The position numbers and the translations under genes are program-made. This document shows, piece after piece, positions 1-8,487 of a stretch of DNA of 64,000 nt. The notes beneath the pieces were generated by a model that worked only from the letters and a program-made list of their open reading frames with translations, ran no database searches and was not told where the DNA came from. How positions within the stretch are numbered: the stretch's first letter is position 1; each line of letters begins with the position of its first letter. Source of the DNA: an uncultured Lachnospiraceae bacterium (GTDB lineage Bacteria > Bacillota > Clostridia > Lachnospirales > Lachnospiraceae); the NCBI GenBank assembly GCA_910579615.1, contig CAJTUA010000005.1, positions 169,209 through 233,208 of the forward strand, given 5' to 3'.

Positions 1-1248
1 GCGGCAGGTGTGGATCTTGACGAGTCCAGGGAAGCGGATGAGCTCTATCAGATGCTGCGCAAACAGCCATTTTTGTTTGAGAGTGAGCTTGGCGTGGCGT
101 TCCGCGGTTATCTGAACGATAAAGCGGACGGCATAAAGCACCCGCGGAGCAGTTTCCCGGAAGAATGCCTGTACGCTGGCAAGGGCGCACCGAAAAAAAA
201 GAAACTGGCGGGCAAGAAAAAAGCTTCCGCTGACCGGAAAAGCGCGAATGGCGGGAAGAATGTGATGCGTTCCGAGCGGATGAAACTGCGCGAGCGCGAT
301 ATCATGGGCAGCGAGAAGGAAGCGGAGGCGTTTGAGGACGAGGATTTGTCCGATGTGCTGCCTGTACCCAAAAAGAAAAAGGGCAGGCGCGGGCGCAGAG
401 TGTTAAAACCGTTGTGCATCACGGCGGGTGTGCTGCTGGTTCTGTTTGCGCTGTACCGGATTTTTTCGTATGATATCCTCAGCTACATCAGTGAGCGCAA
501 GATGGAAGAGCTGGCTTCCTGCATTCTTACGCCGATTGAGCCGGAGGTCTCGGAGGCGCACCGGATTGCGGATTTGATTGCGAGCGGCCTGTACACGGAG
601 GAGGAAGCAGTTGCGATTGCAAAGGAAGAACAGAAAACACATCCGCAGGAAAGTGTGGACGAGAATGGAATCCTGCACCGCTACAGTGTGCTTTACGGGC
701 GCAACGATGAGATGGCGGGCTGGATACAGCTTGTGGGTACCGTCATCAATTACCCGGTCATGCTGACACCGCAGGATGAGGAATATTATCTGAAGAAAGG
801 TTTTGACAAGAAATATGACATCAATGGGATACCGTTTATGGACATAAGGTGCAGCGTAAAAGAGCCGACGACGAATTTTCTGATTTACGGGCACAATATG
901 AAAAACGGGTCGATGTTTTCGGCGCTGCTGGAATATGAGCAGGAAGCTTTCTATAAGGAGCATCCGGTGATTCGGTTTGATACGGTTTATGAGCGGGGGG
1001 AATATGAGATTGTCGGCGCGTTCCGCACGCAGGTTCCGTATGAGACGGACGAGGAGGCTTATCGGTATTATTCGTTTATTGATACCGCAAGTGAGCAGGA
1101 ATATGACGCATATATCCGCTATGTGAAGGAGCAGTCTTTTTATGAAACCGGAATTACAGCGGAATATGGAACGCAGCTTTTGACGCTATCGACATGTGAC
1201 CGCTCGGTTGAGGCGGGGCGTTTTGTCGTGGTGGCAAGAAAGAAATAG
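1..1248 (+). CDS. srtB: class B-type sortase, 5' end cut by the window
   Basis: Membrane-bound transpeptidase that attaches surface proteins to the cell wall. The reading frame is open to base 1, so the true start may lie upstream; GTG at 10 is the first start codon and residue numbers use it. About 130 residues of very basic, lysine-rich cytoplasmic sequence precede one membrane segment (residues about 132-153), an unusually long N-terminal extension for a sortase. The catalytic set is visible: His295 in YGHNMKN, Cys396 in TLSTC and Arg404 in GRFVVV, which is the class B pattern. The next gene downstream encodes a protein with a sortase-type anchor, its likely substrate. Family call is firm; the class is inferred from motifs. 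Confidence 0.88.
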   Translation, partial: AAGVDLDESREADELYQMLRKQPFLFESELGVAFRGYLNDKADGIKHPRSSFPEECLYAGKGAPKKKKLAGKKKASADRKSANGGKNVMRSERMKLRERDIMGSEKEAEAFEDEDLSDVLPVPKKKKGRRGRRVLKPLCITAGVLLVLFALYRIFSYDILSYISERKMEELASCILTPIEPEVSEAHRIADLIASGLYTEEEAVAIAKEEQKTHPQESVDENGILHRYSVLYGRNDEMAGWIQLVGTVINYPVMLTPQDEEYYLKKGFDKKYDINGIPFMDIRCSVKEPTTNFLIYGHNMKNGSMFSALLEYEQEAFYKEHPVIRFDTVYERGEYEIVGAFRTQVPYETDEEAYRYYSFIDTASEQEYDAYIRYVKEQSFYETGITAEYGTQLLTLSTCDRSVEAGRFVVVARKK

Positions 1249-1287
1249 TCAGGGCTTGAGCGCATGGCGCAGGAAATGAGGAGTGTT

Positions 1288-2250
1288 ATGGGATATTTGA
1301 AAATGAGGGCAGGCAGGGGAGTATGTGCCGTAGTTACGGCCGCGGTGGCATTTACTTTGTGTATGGATGGGAATGCAATGTCTGTGGGCGCGGCGGAAAC
1401 CGTGCGCGTTTCCGGGCAGGAATATAATCTTACGGTGGAGGATTTGCCGGATGGTGTGGAAAGAGCATATGCGAAATTCCATGACGGCACGTTGGACGCG
1501 GGCAATTATATGCTGTCGCTTTTTGATGGCTACGACGCGATGATTCAGATGGAGGAAGCGCTGACGGCAGCGGGGGAGGATATCTCCGATATTGAGTACC
1601 AGGCGTTTGAGGCAACGGTCTATGAGATGGACGAGGATGAGGATTACTACCCGCTTGACGGAATGCAGGGGATTACGCTGATTTGTCCGCTGCCGGAGGG
1701 CTTTGCGGAAAATTCCGGGAAGGTGCAGATTACGGCGGTTGATGCAAATGGGGCGCTCTGCCGCGTTGATTCGAAAATTGTGCAGGCAAACGGGCAGGAT
1801 TGTGTGATGTTCGACCTTTCTGTCTTTACGACGTATGCATTTTTGTATAAGAGCAGTGGGGCGCTGACATCAGGAAAGCACCCGACCCCAACCCCGGTTC
1901 TGGCGAAAGCGACACCGACACCGACGCCAAGACCGACCCAGGCGGCGGAGAAGACACCGACGCCAAGGCCGACCCAGGCGGCGGAAAAGACACCAACGCC
2001 AAGGCCGACCCAGGCGGCAGGAAAGACCCCGACACCAAAGCTGAGCCAGGCGGCGGAGAAAACACCGACGAAAGCGCCAGCAAAAGCAGGGGCGGCGTCC
2101 GGGGGTTCCTCAGCGGCTGCCACGGCGCCACAGCGTGACAAGACACCGCAGACAGGGGATTCCTTCACGCCGGACCGCTATTTTGCGATGCTTGCCGCAG
2201 GCGGGATGCTTGTGGGGCTTGGGTTTTTTCTTGGACATAAAAAGAAGTAG
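1288..2250 (+). CDS. secreted protein with C-terminal sortase anchor
   Basis: Exported surface protein, probable substrate of the sortase just upstream. ATG at 1288 has GAGGAG four bases before it; ATG at 1264 is an alternative adding eight residues. The order is a signal peptide ending near VGAAET, a globular acidic domain of about 170 residues, a threonine/proline stalk of 12-residue repeats, and the C-terminal sorting signal TPQTGD followed by a hydrophobic stretch and GHKKK. The sorting motif resembles LPXTG (PQTGD) rather than the NPQTN of classical SrtB substrates. The globular domain is not recognised. A terminator follows directly. Confidence 0.82.
   Translation: MGYLKMRAGRGVCAVVTAAVAFTLCMDGNAMSVGAAETVRVSGQEYNLTVEDLPDGVERAYAKFHDGTLDAGNYMLSLFDGYDAMIQMEEALTAAGEDISDIEYQAFEATVYEMDEDEDYYPLDGMQGITLICPLPEGFAENSGKVQITAVDANGALCRVDSKIVQANGQDCVMFDLSVFTTYAFLYKSSGALTSGKHPTPTPVLAKATPTPTPRPTQAAEKTPTPRPTQAAEKTPTPRPTQAAGKTPTPKLSQAAEKTPTKAPAKAGAASGGSSAAATAPQRDKTPQTGDSFTPDRYFAMLAAGGMLVGLGFFLGHKKK
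1912..2076 (+). repeat. in-frame 36-bp tandem repeats (wall stalk)
   Basis: About four imperfect 36-bp units encode KTPTPRPTQAAE-type 12-residue repeats. They form the presumed cell-wall-spanning stalk of the anchored protein and may vary in copy number between strains. Confidence 0.8.
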
Positions 2251-2266
2251 TGATATTGTGTGATAC

Positions 2267-2300
2267 AAAAAGATGCTGCTATTTTAGCAGCATCTTTTTT
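2267..2300. terminator. bidirectional intrinsic terminator
   Basis: Perfect 9-bp stem (GATGCTGCT at 2272-2280, AGCAGCATC at 2286-2294) flanked by A5 and T6 runs, so it can end transcription both of the anchored-protein gene and of the convergent gene whose stop codon lies inside the left arm. Confidence 0.9.
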
Positions 2301-2545
2301 ACGGCATCGAACCGCTTGCGGTCGTCCGCGGACATCTGGGATTCAAGAATCTCGGAAAGCAGCGCAGACTCCTCCGGGGAGAATTTAAGCCGCAATGCGT
2401 TCATCTTGCTGATGGCTTTCATATAAAGCGTCGGCATGTTCTTCTGCGTTGTCTTTTGGGACTCCTCCATCAGTTCCATGAGAAACTGTTTTTTGATTGG
2501 CTCAAGCTTTGCAAGCTCCGGGCGGTTTAACCAATTTGCATCCAT
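2279..2545 (-). CDS. small hypothetical protein (88 aa)
   Basis: Start chosen at the ATG at 2543-2545 (MDANWLNRPELAK), preceded on this strand by AGGTGC at good spacing; the frame could extend 12 codons upstream, without support. The protein is helical, charged and methionine-rich, with no signal peptide or membrane segment, and ends SADDRKRFDAVKKMLLK. It follows the next gene upstream (2588-3136) by about 40 bases, so the two are probably co-transcribed. Function not recognised; it may act with its partner, which shares a similar Met/Gln-rich helical character. Confidence 0.6.
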   Translation of the reverse strand: MDANWLNRPELAKLEPIKKQFLMELMEESQKTTQKNMPTLYMKAISKMNALRLKFSPEESALLSEILESQMSADDRKRFDAVKKMLLK

Positions 2546-2587
2546 TAAAAGCACCTCGTATGTCAAATGAAAAAATATCATTCTATT

Positions 2588-3136
2588 CTATTCCGCAGGT
2601 GGCTCTGACATGACAGTTTTCAGGTTTTCAAACATCTCTTTTTGGTCTGGGGAAAGCATGGAAAAGAGCATGTCGGCCATACCACCACCATCCGCTTGGT
2701 TGTTGTCCGAAAAATTGTTGGCCATATTTGCAAACGCAGCGCCCATATCCGGTGCAGCGCCTGCGCCCGCGTCACCGCCCATATTCATCATCGGGGCGAG
2801 CTCCTGAAACGTCTGGTAGAGCTTTAACATCTGCATCATATTCTGCATCTGGGAAAATTGTGCACGCTCCTGCTCGCTCAAAAAAGGCGAGAGCTTCGCG
2901 AAAATCTCGGACATGGCATCCGCGGAATCCGCAGATGCTGCCTGCCCAAAATCAAAGCGCTTCTTCGGGCAGCTCATGCACTCTTTTAATTCCATGAATT
3001 TTGTAAAGAGAAGCAGGGGCTGGCGCATGGGAAAAGGAATGTAGGGAAGCAGGATGCTGCAAAAAAAAGAAAGCCGGCAAAAGCCTGTTGATTGCCGGAA
3101 AATGGAATCGGTTGTGTTTCCATGTGATAAATCCAT
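2588..3136 (-). CDS. hypothetical Met/Gln-rich protein (182 aa)
   Basis: Start at the ATG ending at 3136, with GGAGGT five bases upstream. The first 45 residues are hydrophobic and poorly protein-like, so an internal start such as MELKECMSCPKK (nearer 2994) is possible though it lacks a good binding site. The body carries CMSCPKKRFDFG, then a helical region rich in Met and Gln, a Gly/Ala-rich linker around DAGAGAAPDMGAAFAN and a helical end with LSPDQKEMFENLK. No recognised domain. It is probably in an operon with the small gene at 2279-2545. Confidence 0.55.
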   Translation of the reverse strand: MDLSHGNTTDSIFRQSTGFCRLSFFCSILLPYIPFPMRQPLLLFTKFMELKECMSCPKKRFDFGQAASADSADAMSEIFAKLSPFLSEQERAQFSQMQNMMQMLKLYQTFQELAPMMNMGGDAGAGAAPDMGAAFANMANNFSDNNQADGGGMADMLFSMLSPDQKEMFENLKTVMSEPPAE

Positions 3137-3269
3137 AGCCTACCTCCATACAATAAGGAACTGTTGGCAGGCTTGGGCGATATAATTGTAAGCGCCGGAT
3201 TGCAAACGGCTCTATATCAAATCGTCTGCCTGCCATACATTGTATGCGGGAGAAAGGAAAAAATAACCT

Positions 3270-3749
3270 TTACTGTGGATAGTTTAGGCGGTCCGGTGTA
3301 ATTTTATCAAGAACCTCATCGAGATATTTTCTGGCGAGAAAGCGCGCCATCGGCAGGTTCATGTCAAGATAATTGCCGCAGGCGGCGGCGGAGGCACCCG
3401 GCACTTCATCACAAAAGGACGCGATGAAGGAAAACATCTCCCGCAAAAGCGGAACCATGTCCTCGGAGGTATGCTCCCCGGAAAGCAGCAGGTAAAAACC
3501 GGTGCGGCATCCCATCGGACCAAAATATACAATTTTTTCGCCATACTGGGCATGGTTGCGCAAAAAGGTGGCACCAAGGTGCTCAATGGTGTGGATTTCC
3601 GCGGTATTCATGACCGGCTCATAATTTGGGCGCGTCATGCGGATGTCAAAGGTGGTGATGGTTTCGCTGCCGATGCTGTCCTTGCGGGAAACATAGACTC
3701 CCGGTAAAAGGCGCAGATGGTCAACCGTAAAGCTTGCGATTGTTTTCAT
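3270..3749 (-). CDS. luxS: S-ribosylhomocysteine lyase (LuxS)
   Basis: Cytoplasmic metalloenzyme that cleaves S-ribosylhomocysteine to homocysteine and the autoinducer-2 precursor DPD, closing the activated methyl cycle. The 159-residue length is normal. The HTIEH motif gives metal ligands His53 and His57 with Glu56; Cys124 in AACGNY is the third ligand position and Cys81 in GCRTGFY the catalytic cysteine, all present. The start at 3749 has GGAGGT upstream; the ten extra upstream codons are rejected. The product homocysteine can be used by the two methyltransferases encoded at 6486 and 8488. Confidence 0.97.
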   Translation of the reverse strand: MKTIASFTVDHLRLLPGVYVSRKDSIGSETITTFDIRMTRPNYEPVMNTAEIHTIEHLGATFLRNHAQYGEKIVYFGPMGCRTGFYLLLSGEHTSEDMVPLLREMFSFIASFCDEVPGASAAACGNYLDMNLPMARFLARKYLDEVLDKITPDRLNYPQ

Positions 3750-3803
3750 GGTAAAAGACCTCCATTCTAAGTTCTGCAAATTCCCACAAAACCTGTATCT
3801 GCG

Positions 3804-3825
3804 GTGGAATTATCATCCGTTCCAC
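3804..3825 (-). other. leader hairpin of luxS mRNA
   Basis: GTGGAA and TTCCAC arms around a 10-base loop lie in the roughly 140-base untranslated leader of luxS. No known riboswitch pattern was recognised in that leader. Confidence 0.35.
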
Positions 3826-3893
3826 TTCCTAAGGCTGCACTGGGTCTGTGCGGGAATCTGCGGCTGAGAAAATAATGAAATTGCTATGCGTTT

Positions 3894-3922
3894 ATTATAG
3901 CCAATACTTTATAGAAAGGCAA
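3894..3922 (-). promoter_or_regulatory. sigma-A promoter of luxS
   Basis: On the minus strand TTGCCT (3917-3922) and TATAAT (3894-3899) are separated by 17 bases, giving a long leader before luxS. Confidence 0.75.
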
Positions 3923-3938
3923 GAAAAAATCTTCCTGC

Positions 3939-3966
3939 TTGACAGGGCGGGTGGGTATATTATAAT
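3939..3966 (+). promoter_or_regulatory. sigma-A promoter of the tandem HAD gene
   Basis: Consensus TTGACA (3939-3944) and TATAAT (3961-3966) with a 16-base spacer, about 40 bases before the start codon at 4011. It diverges from the luxS promoter. Confidence 0.85.
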
Positions 3967-4010
3967 AGAGGAAAGCGCGAAAAGCGGAGTGGAGAAAAAC
4001 AGGAGGGAAT

Positions 4011-5234
4011 ATGATTAAGAATATTATTTTTGATGTTGGGAACGTACTGGCACATTTTCGGTGGAAAGATTATATCAATGAGCGTTTCGGGGAGGATGTG
4101 CGCCAGAAAATCGTGGACGCCACCGTGCGCGGGCCATACTGGGACGAGGTGGACAGAGGGGCGCTTCCGATAGAGGAAATCGTGCGGATGTGCGCCGCGC
4201 TTGTGCCGGGGTTTGAGGCGGAAATCGAGGCATTTTTCGCAAACCGTGAACAGCTTGTGGAGGAATATGCTTATTCGGCTGCCTTGGTCCGGAGCCTGAA
4301 GGCGGCGGGCTACCATGTTTATCTGCTCTCAAACTACGCAGGAGACCTCTTTGACTATGCGCGCAGGCATTTTCAATTTATTCCGCTTACGGACGGGGGC
4401 GTAATTTCCTATGAGATTCATAAGGTGAAGCCGGAGCCGGAAATTTATGAGGAGCTGCTGCACCGCTATCATCTGGTGCCGGAGGAATGCGTATTTTTGG
4501 ACGACCTTGCCCGCAATCTGGAAGGCGCGAAGAAATTCGGCATCCACACGGTTTTGTTTACCGGGCTTACGGATGCGCTTGAAAGCCTGAAGGAGCTTGG
4601 GGTAACCCCGGTTCAGGCAATGATTTTTGATGTGGACGGAACACTCTGGGATACGACAGAGGCCGCCGCAAAAATATGGAGCGATGTGGCGGCGAAATAC
4701 CCGGAAATAAAAGATACCGTCACGCCAGAAAAATTAAAGAGGCTTTACGGGCTGCCGTTAGAAGACATTGCGAAAAAACTCTTTGTATCGGTGCCGGAGG
4801 AGACTGCCATCCGGGTGATGGAGGAATGTGTGCGGGTGCAGTGCCCGGTTCTGGCAAAGGGCGGTGCGTCCCTGATTGGCGATGTGGCGGGCGCGTTTGA
4901 AAAGCTCCGGGAAAAATACCGTATTTTTATCGTTAGCAACTGCCGCAGCGGCTATATCGAGGCAATGCTGCAGGCACATCAGCTTTCCGGCCTGGTCGAT
5001 GATTTTACCTGCCCGGGCGATACAGGGCTGTTGAAAGCGGACAATATCAAGCTTATCTGTGAGAGGAACCATATACCGCTTTCTAAGGCGGTTTACATCG
5101 GGGATACGCTTCCGGATGAGGTAGCTGCACATGAAGCGGGCGTGCCATTTGTATTTGCGGAGTACGGTTTCGGGGAATGCAGGAATCCGGATTACCGGAT
5201 TGGGAATATTGCAGAGTTGGCGGAGCTGTTCTGA
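4011..5234 (+). CDS. tandem HAD-family hydrolase (two domains fused)
   Basis: Two haloacid dehalogenase-type phosphatase domains in one 407-residue chain. Domain 1 (about 1-197) starts IIFDVGNVLAHF, the YihX-like pattern (D-x-G-N), with LSNYAGDLFD and the acidic motif VFLDDLARN. Domain 2 (about 203-407) starts IFDVDGTLWDT, a complete DxD motif, with IVSNCRSGYI and YIGDTLPDEVAA, resembling phosphoglycolate/beta-phosphoglucomutase-type phosphatases. The start has AGGAGGGAAT before it and the sigma-A promoter at 3939. Each half alone is about the length of a normal HAD enzyme. Both active sites look intact; substrates (small phosphorylated metabolites) cannot be told from sequence. Confidence 0.85.
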   Translation: MIKNIIFDVGNVLAHFRWKDYINERFGEDVRQKIVDATVRGPYWDEVDRGALPIEEIVRMCAALVPGFEAEIEAFFANREQLVEEYAYSAALVRSLKAAGYHVYLLSNYAGDLFDYARRHFQFIPLTDGGVISYEIHKVKPEPEIYEELLHRYHLVPEECVFLDDLARNLEGAKKFGIHTVLFTGLTDALESLKELGVTPVQAMIFDVDGTLWDTTEAAAKIWSDVAAKYPEIKDTVTPEKLKRLYGLPLEDIAKKLFVSVPEETAIRVMEECVRVQCPVLAKGGASLIGDVAGAFEKLREKYRIFIVSNCRSGYIEAMLQAHQLSGLVDDFTCPGDTGLLKADNIKLICERNHIPLSKAVYIGDTLPDEVAAHEAGVPFVFAEYGFGECRNPDYRIGNIAELAELF

Positions 5235-5383
5235 AAATGATGAGAATGGAACATGACAAAAACCAAAGGCGTGCCAGAGAAAAGCATGTGAAAAGCCCAA
5301 AAATCCGAAACGGGTGCGGCAGCAGAATTCAACATGCGGTCAGGGAATTTTAAGATTGCAGAAATCATAAACGGGGGATTGGT

Positions 5384-6343
5384 ATGAAAATCGTATTTAT
5401 GGAAGCGGATACCTTGGGCAAGGATGTGGATTTGAGCGCATTTGATGCATATGGAGAGGTTGTAGTGTACGAAAAATCCGTGCCGGAGGAAAACGCGGCG
5501 CGCATCAGGGACGCGGATATTATTATCGTAAATAAAATCCAGTTAAATGAGACGCTGCTGAAAGATTGCGCGAAGCTGAAATTTATCGCGCTGACAGCGA
5601 CCGGGACAAACAATGTGGATTTTGCTTATGTGGACGGGCGCGGCATCCGGGTGGCAAATGTCAGCGGCTACTCGACAGATTCGGTGGCGCAGCACACGTT
5701 CGCACTGTTGTTTTATGTGTATGAAAAGATGCATTTTTATGACCATTATGTCAAGTCGGGCGAATATGTAAAATGCGATATTTTCAGCAAATTTGATGTG
5801 CATTTCCACGAGCTTGCCGGGAAGCGCTTCGGCATTGTAGGGCTTGGCAATATCGGCAGGCGGGTCGCAGGAATTGCCCGCGCGTTTGGCTGTGATGTCG
5901 TTTATTATTCAACGAGCGGTGTCCATGAGGACAAAGAATACCGGCGCGTGGACAAGGAGACATTGTTCCGGGAATCGGATATTATCTCCATCCATGCCCC
6001 ACTAAATGGCGCAACAAAAGATTTCGTCGGGGAGAAGGAGCTTTCGTGGATGAAAAAGGATGCCGTGCTTTTAAATCTTGGGCGCGGACCAATTGTGAAC
6101 CAGAAGGCATTGGCGAAAGCGTTGTTGGAGGAGCGCATCGGCGGCGCGGCGCTGGATGTGCTGACACAGGAGCCGATGGCAGCGGACAATCCGCTCCTTG
6201 CAGTGCAGGACTCCACGCGCCTGATTATTACACCGCACATTGCCTGGGCGACGACCGAGGCGAGACAGCGCTGCGTTGATGAGGTGGCGCTGAATGTGAA
6301 GGCATATCTGGCGGGGAAGGAGAGAAATCTCGTGACGGGATGA
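5384..6343 (+). CDS. D-2-hydroxyacid dehydrogenase (glycerate dehydrogenase-like)
   Basis: NAD-dependent oxidoreductase interconverting 2-hydroxyacids and 2-oxoacids, 319 residues, typical length. The Rossmann motif is GLGNIGRRVAG (around residue 152) and the catalytic Arg/Glu/His positions fall in NLGRGPIVNQ, DVLTQEPM and TPHIAWAT. The overall pattern resembles glycerate/hydroxypyruvate reductase more than D-lactate dehydrogenase, but substrate is inferred only. The start at 5384 has GGGGGA upstream. It stands alone between the HAD gene and the methyltransferase gene. Confidence 0.88.
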   Translation: MKIVFMEADTLGKDVDLSAFDAYGEVVVYEKSVPEENAARIRDADIIIVNKIQLNETLLKDCAKLKFIALTATGTNNVDFAYVDGRGIRVANVSGYSTDSVAQHTFALLFYVYEKMHFYDHYVKSGEYVKCDIFSKFDVHFHELAGKRFGIVGLGNIGRRVAGIARAFGCDVVYYSTSGVHEDKEYRRVDKETLFRESDIISIHAPLNGATKDFVGEKELSWMKKDAVLLNLGRGPIVNQKALAKALLEERIGGAALDVLTQEPMAADNPLLAVQDSTRLIITPHIAWATTEARQRCVDEVALNVKAYLAGKERNLVTG

Positions 6344-6485
6344 CTTGAGGGGAAATGTTAAGAAAAGCGTTTCCTGCCTGGCATCGCATCCGGGCAATAA
6401 AAACACCCGCGGTAAAGCGGAAATGCAGCCTTGAAATTATGCATTATGACATAAAACATAATACGACAAAAAAGGAAAAATAAGA

Positions 6486-8393
6486 ATGGATATCAAAGAA
6501 TATTTGAAGGCGCACCGCCTGATTACGGACGGCGCGATGGGAACCTATTACGCGGAGTTAAAAAGGCAGGAGAGCCTGATTTCAGAATGGGCGAATCTAA
6601 TAGAGCCGGAAACCGTAGCGGGCATCCACCGCGCATACCTTGCGGCGGGGGCGGTACTGCTTCGGACAAACACCTTTGCGGCGGGCAGGCAGGCGCTTGG
6701 CATCGGCGCGGAAAAACAGGAAGAAATCGTGCGGGCAGCGTGCCGGATTGCGAAGGCGGAAATTGCGGCGCATGCTGACCGCACGGGAAAAATCGGTTTT
6801 CTGGCAGGCGATATCGGACCGCTGCGGGAGTTTTCTGAAAACGGCGAGACGGCGGATGTGGGAGCGGAATACCGCGCACTGATTGACTTGTTTTTGGAGG
6901 AGGGCGTGGATGCACTTTGGTTTGAGACCTTTCCGGATATGGAAGGGATGGCAGAAGCGGCAGCCTACGCGAAAGAAAAACGTCCGGGCATTTTCTGCGC
7001 GGGCTTGTTTGCGGTAAACCAAAACGGATACTCGGCGGCGGGAATCCGCGCAAACCGCCTGGTTGCGCAGGCGGCGCAATTGGACGTGCTTGATGCGCTC
7101 GGATTAAACTGTGGTATTGGTTCGGGGCATATGCTGCATATCGTGGAAAATTTGCATCTGCCGGAAAATAAATATTTTTGCGTCCTGCCAAATGCGGGTT
7201 ACCCGGAGCAGCTGCACAGCCGGATGGTGTTTGTGCGGAATGAGAATTATTTCCGGCAGAACATGGAAAAAATTGCGGCATACGGCGTTTCGGTGCTTGG
7301 GGCATGCTGTGGTTCGTCGCCGGAATATATTAAGGAGCTGGCGGGGGATGGGATTGGTACAGGGATTGGCTGCATAGAAAAAAGGTCTGTGCCAGTATCG
7401 GAGACAAAACAAGGCAGTGCCCCAAAAACCCCTGCACCGGACATAACCGTGAAAAACGCGGGAATTATGAACGCGGACGGCGGGATTTTCCCACCGCAAA
7501 TCCACGTTGAAAACAACCCCGTTATGCAATTATTTTCCCGCAAGAAAGTCATTGCGGTCGAGCTTGACCCTCCTTACGATGCGGACGACGCAAAAATCAT
7601 TTCCGCATCACAGCGCCTGAAAGAACTTGGCGCAGACCTTATCACCATAGCGGATTCCCCGCAGGGGCGCAGCCGCATGGATTCTGTCCTGACGGCAGTA
7701 AAGCTTACCGGTATCACGGGGCTGCCCGTCATGCCCCACATCTGCTGCCGGGATAAAAATATGATTGCCATGCGCTCGGTGCTGCTTGGCGCTTATGCAA
7801 ATGAAATCCGCAATCTTTTGATTGTCACCGGAGACCCCGTGCCGGGGGAACTGCGCAGCAGCGCGACGGGCGTGTTTGACTATAATTCCATGAAGCTGAT
7901 GAATTTCGTGCGGGAAATGAATCTGGAGCATTTTTCGGCGGAGCCTTTTGTCTATGGGGGAGCGCTGAACCAGGGGCGCGCAAATTTTGATAAGGAGTTG
8001 GAGCGCACGCAGAAGAAAATTGACGCTGGGGCTTCCTATTTCCTGACACAGCCCGTCTATGGCGGGGAGGATGTGGAGAGGCTGCGCCGTTTGAAGCGGA
8101 CGCTTGACACAAAACTCTTTGCCGGGATTATGCCGCTTGTCAGCTACCGCAATGCCAATTTCGTAAAAAATGAATTGGTCGGCATCCATGTGCCGGATGA
8201 GGTGCTCCATGCATACCACCCGGATATGAGCAGGGAGGAAGGCGAGGATACCGGGGTTAGGGTAGCACTCTCGGTGATGGAGAAATTGGAAGATTTTGTG
8301 GACGGGTATTATTTTATGCTGCCGTTTAACCGGGTGGGGCTGATGGAAAAGATTATGGCAGCAAAAAAGTACGGCGTACCGGATTTGCAGTGA
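6486..8393 (+). CDS. homocysteine S-methyltransferase / methylenetetrahydrofolate reductase fusion
   Basis: Bifunctional methionine-cycle enzyme of the YitJ type, 635 residues. The N-terminal half (about 1-290) is a zinc-dependent homocysteine S-methyltransferase barrel: GAMGTYY at the start, zinc ligands in GLNCGIGSG (Cys near 208) and GACCGSS (Cys pair near 274). After a variable linker (about 295-335) the C-terminal half is a MetF-like reductase (AVELDPPYDAD, then VTGDPVPGE and FLTQPVYGG) that makes 5-methyltetrahydrofolate. Followed 94 bases later by metH, which could use that methyl donor. No S-box leader was recognised upstream; an ATTATG/CATAAT inverted repeat lies just before the gene. 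Confidence 0.92.
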   Translation: MDIKEYLKAHRLITDGAMGTYYAELKRQESLISEWANLIEPETVAGIHRAYLAAGAVLLRTNTFAAGRQALGIGAEKQEEIVRAACRIAKAEIAAHADRTGKIGFLAGDIGPLREFSENGETADVGAEYRALIDLFLEEGVDALWFETFPDMEGMAEAAAYAKEKRPGIFCAGLFAVNQNGYSAAGIRANRLVAQAAQLDVLDALGLNCGIGSGHMLHIVENLHLPENKYFCVLPNAGYPEQLHSRMVFVRNENYFRQNMEKIAAYGVSVLGACCGSSPEYIKELAGDGIGTGIGCIEKRSVPVSETKQGSAPKTPAPDITVKNAGIMNADGGIFPPQIHVENNPVMQLFSRKKVIAVELDPPYDADDAKIISASQRLKELGADLITIADSPQGRSRMDSVLTAVKLTGITGLPVMPHICCRDKNMIAMRSVLLGAYANEIRNLLIVTGDPVPGELRSSATGVFDYNSMKLMNFVREMNLEHFSAEPFVYGGALNQGRANFDKELERTQKKIDAGASYFLTQPVYGGEDVERLRRLKRTLDTKLFAGIMPLVSYRNANFVKNELVGIHVPDEVLHAYHPDMSREEGEDTGVRVALSVMEKLEDFVDGYYFMLPFNRVGLMEKIMAAKKYGVPDLQ

Positions 8394-8487
8394 CGGGATG
8401 GGGTAATTTTGGCAATGGGCATGACAGGGATTGAAACAGTATGGCTACATGAAGGAAATTTGAACATAAACAGAAACGGAGAAAATT

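Noticed and set aside
1912..2076. Regular repeats considered as a CRISPR array
   Set aside because: Units are contiguous, in frame and encode a Thr/Pro stalk; there are no unique spacers.
6344..8487. SAM (S-box) riboswitches before the methionine genes
   Set aside because: The gaps before 6486 and 8488 lack the conserved S-box blocks and a terminator; none was recognised by eye.
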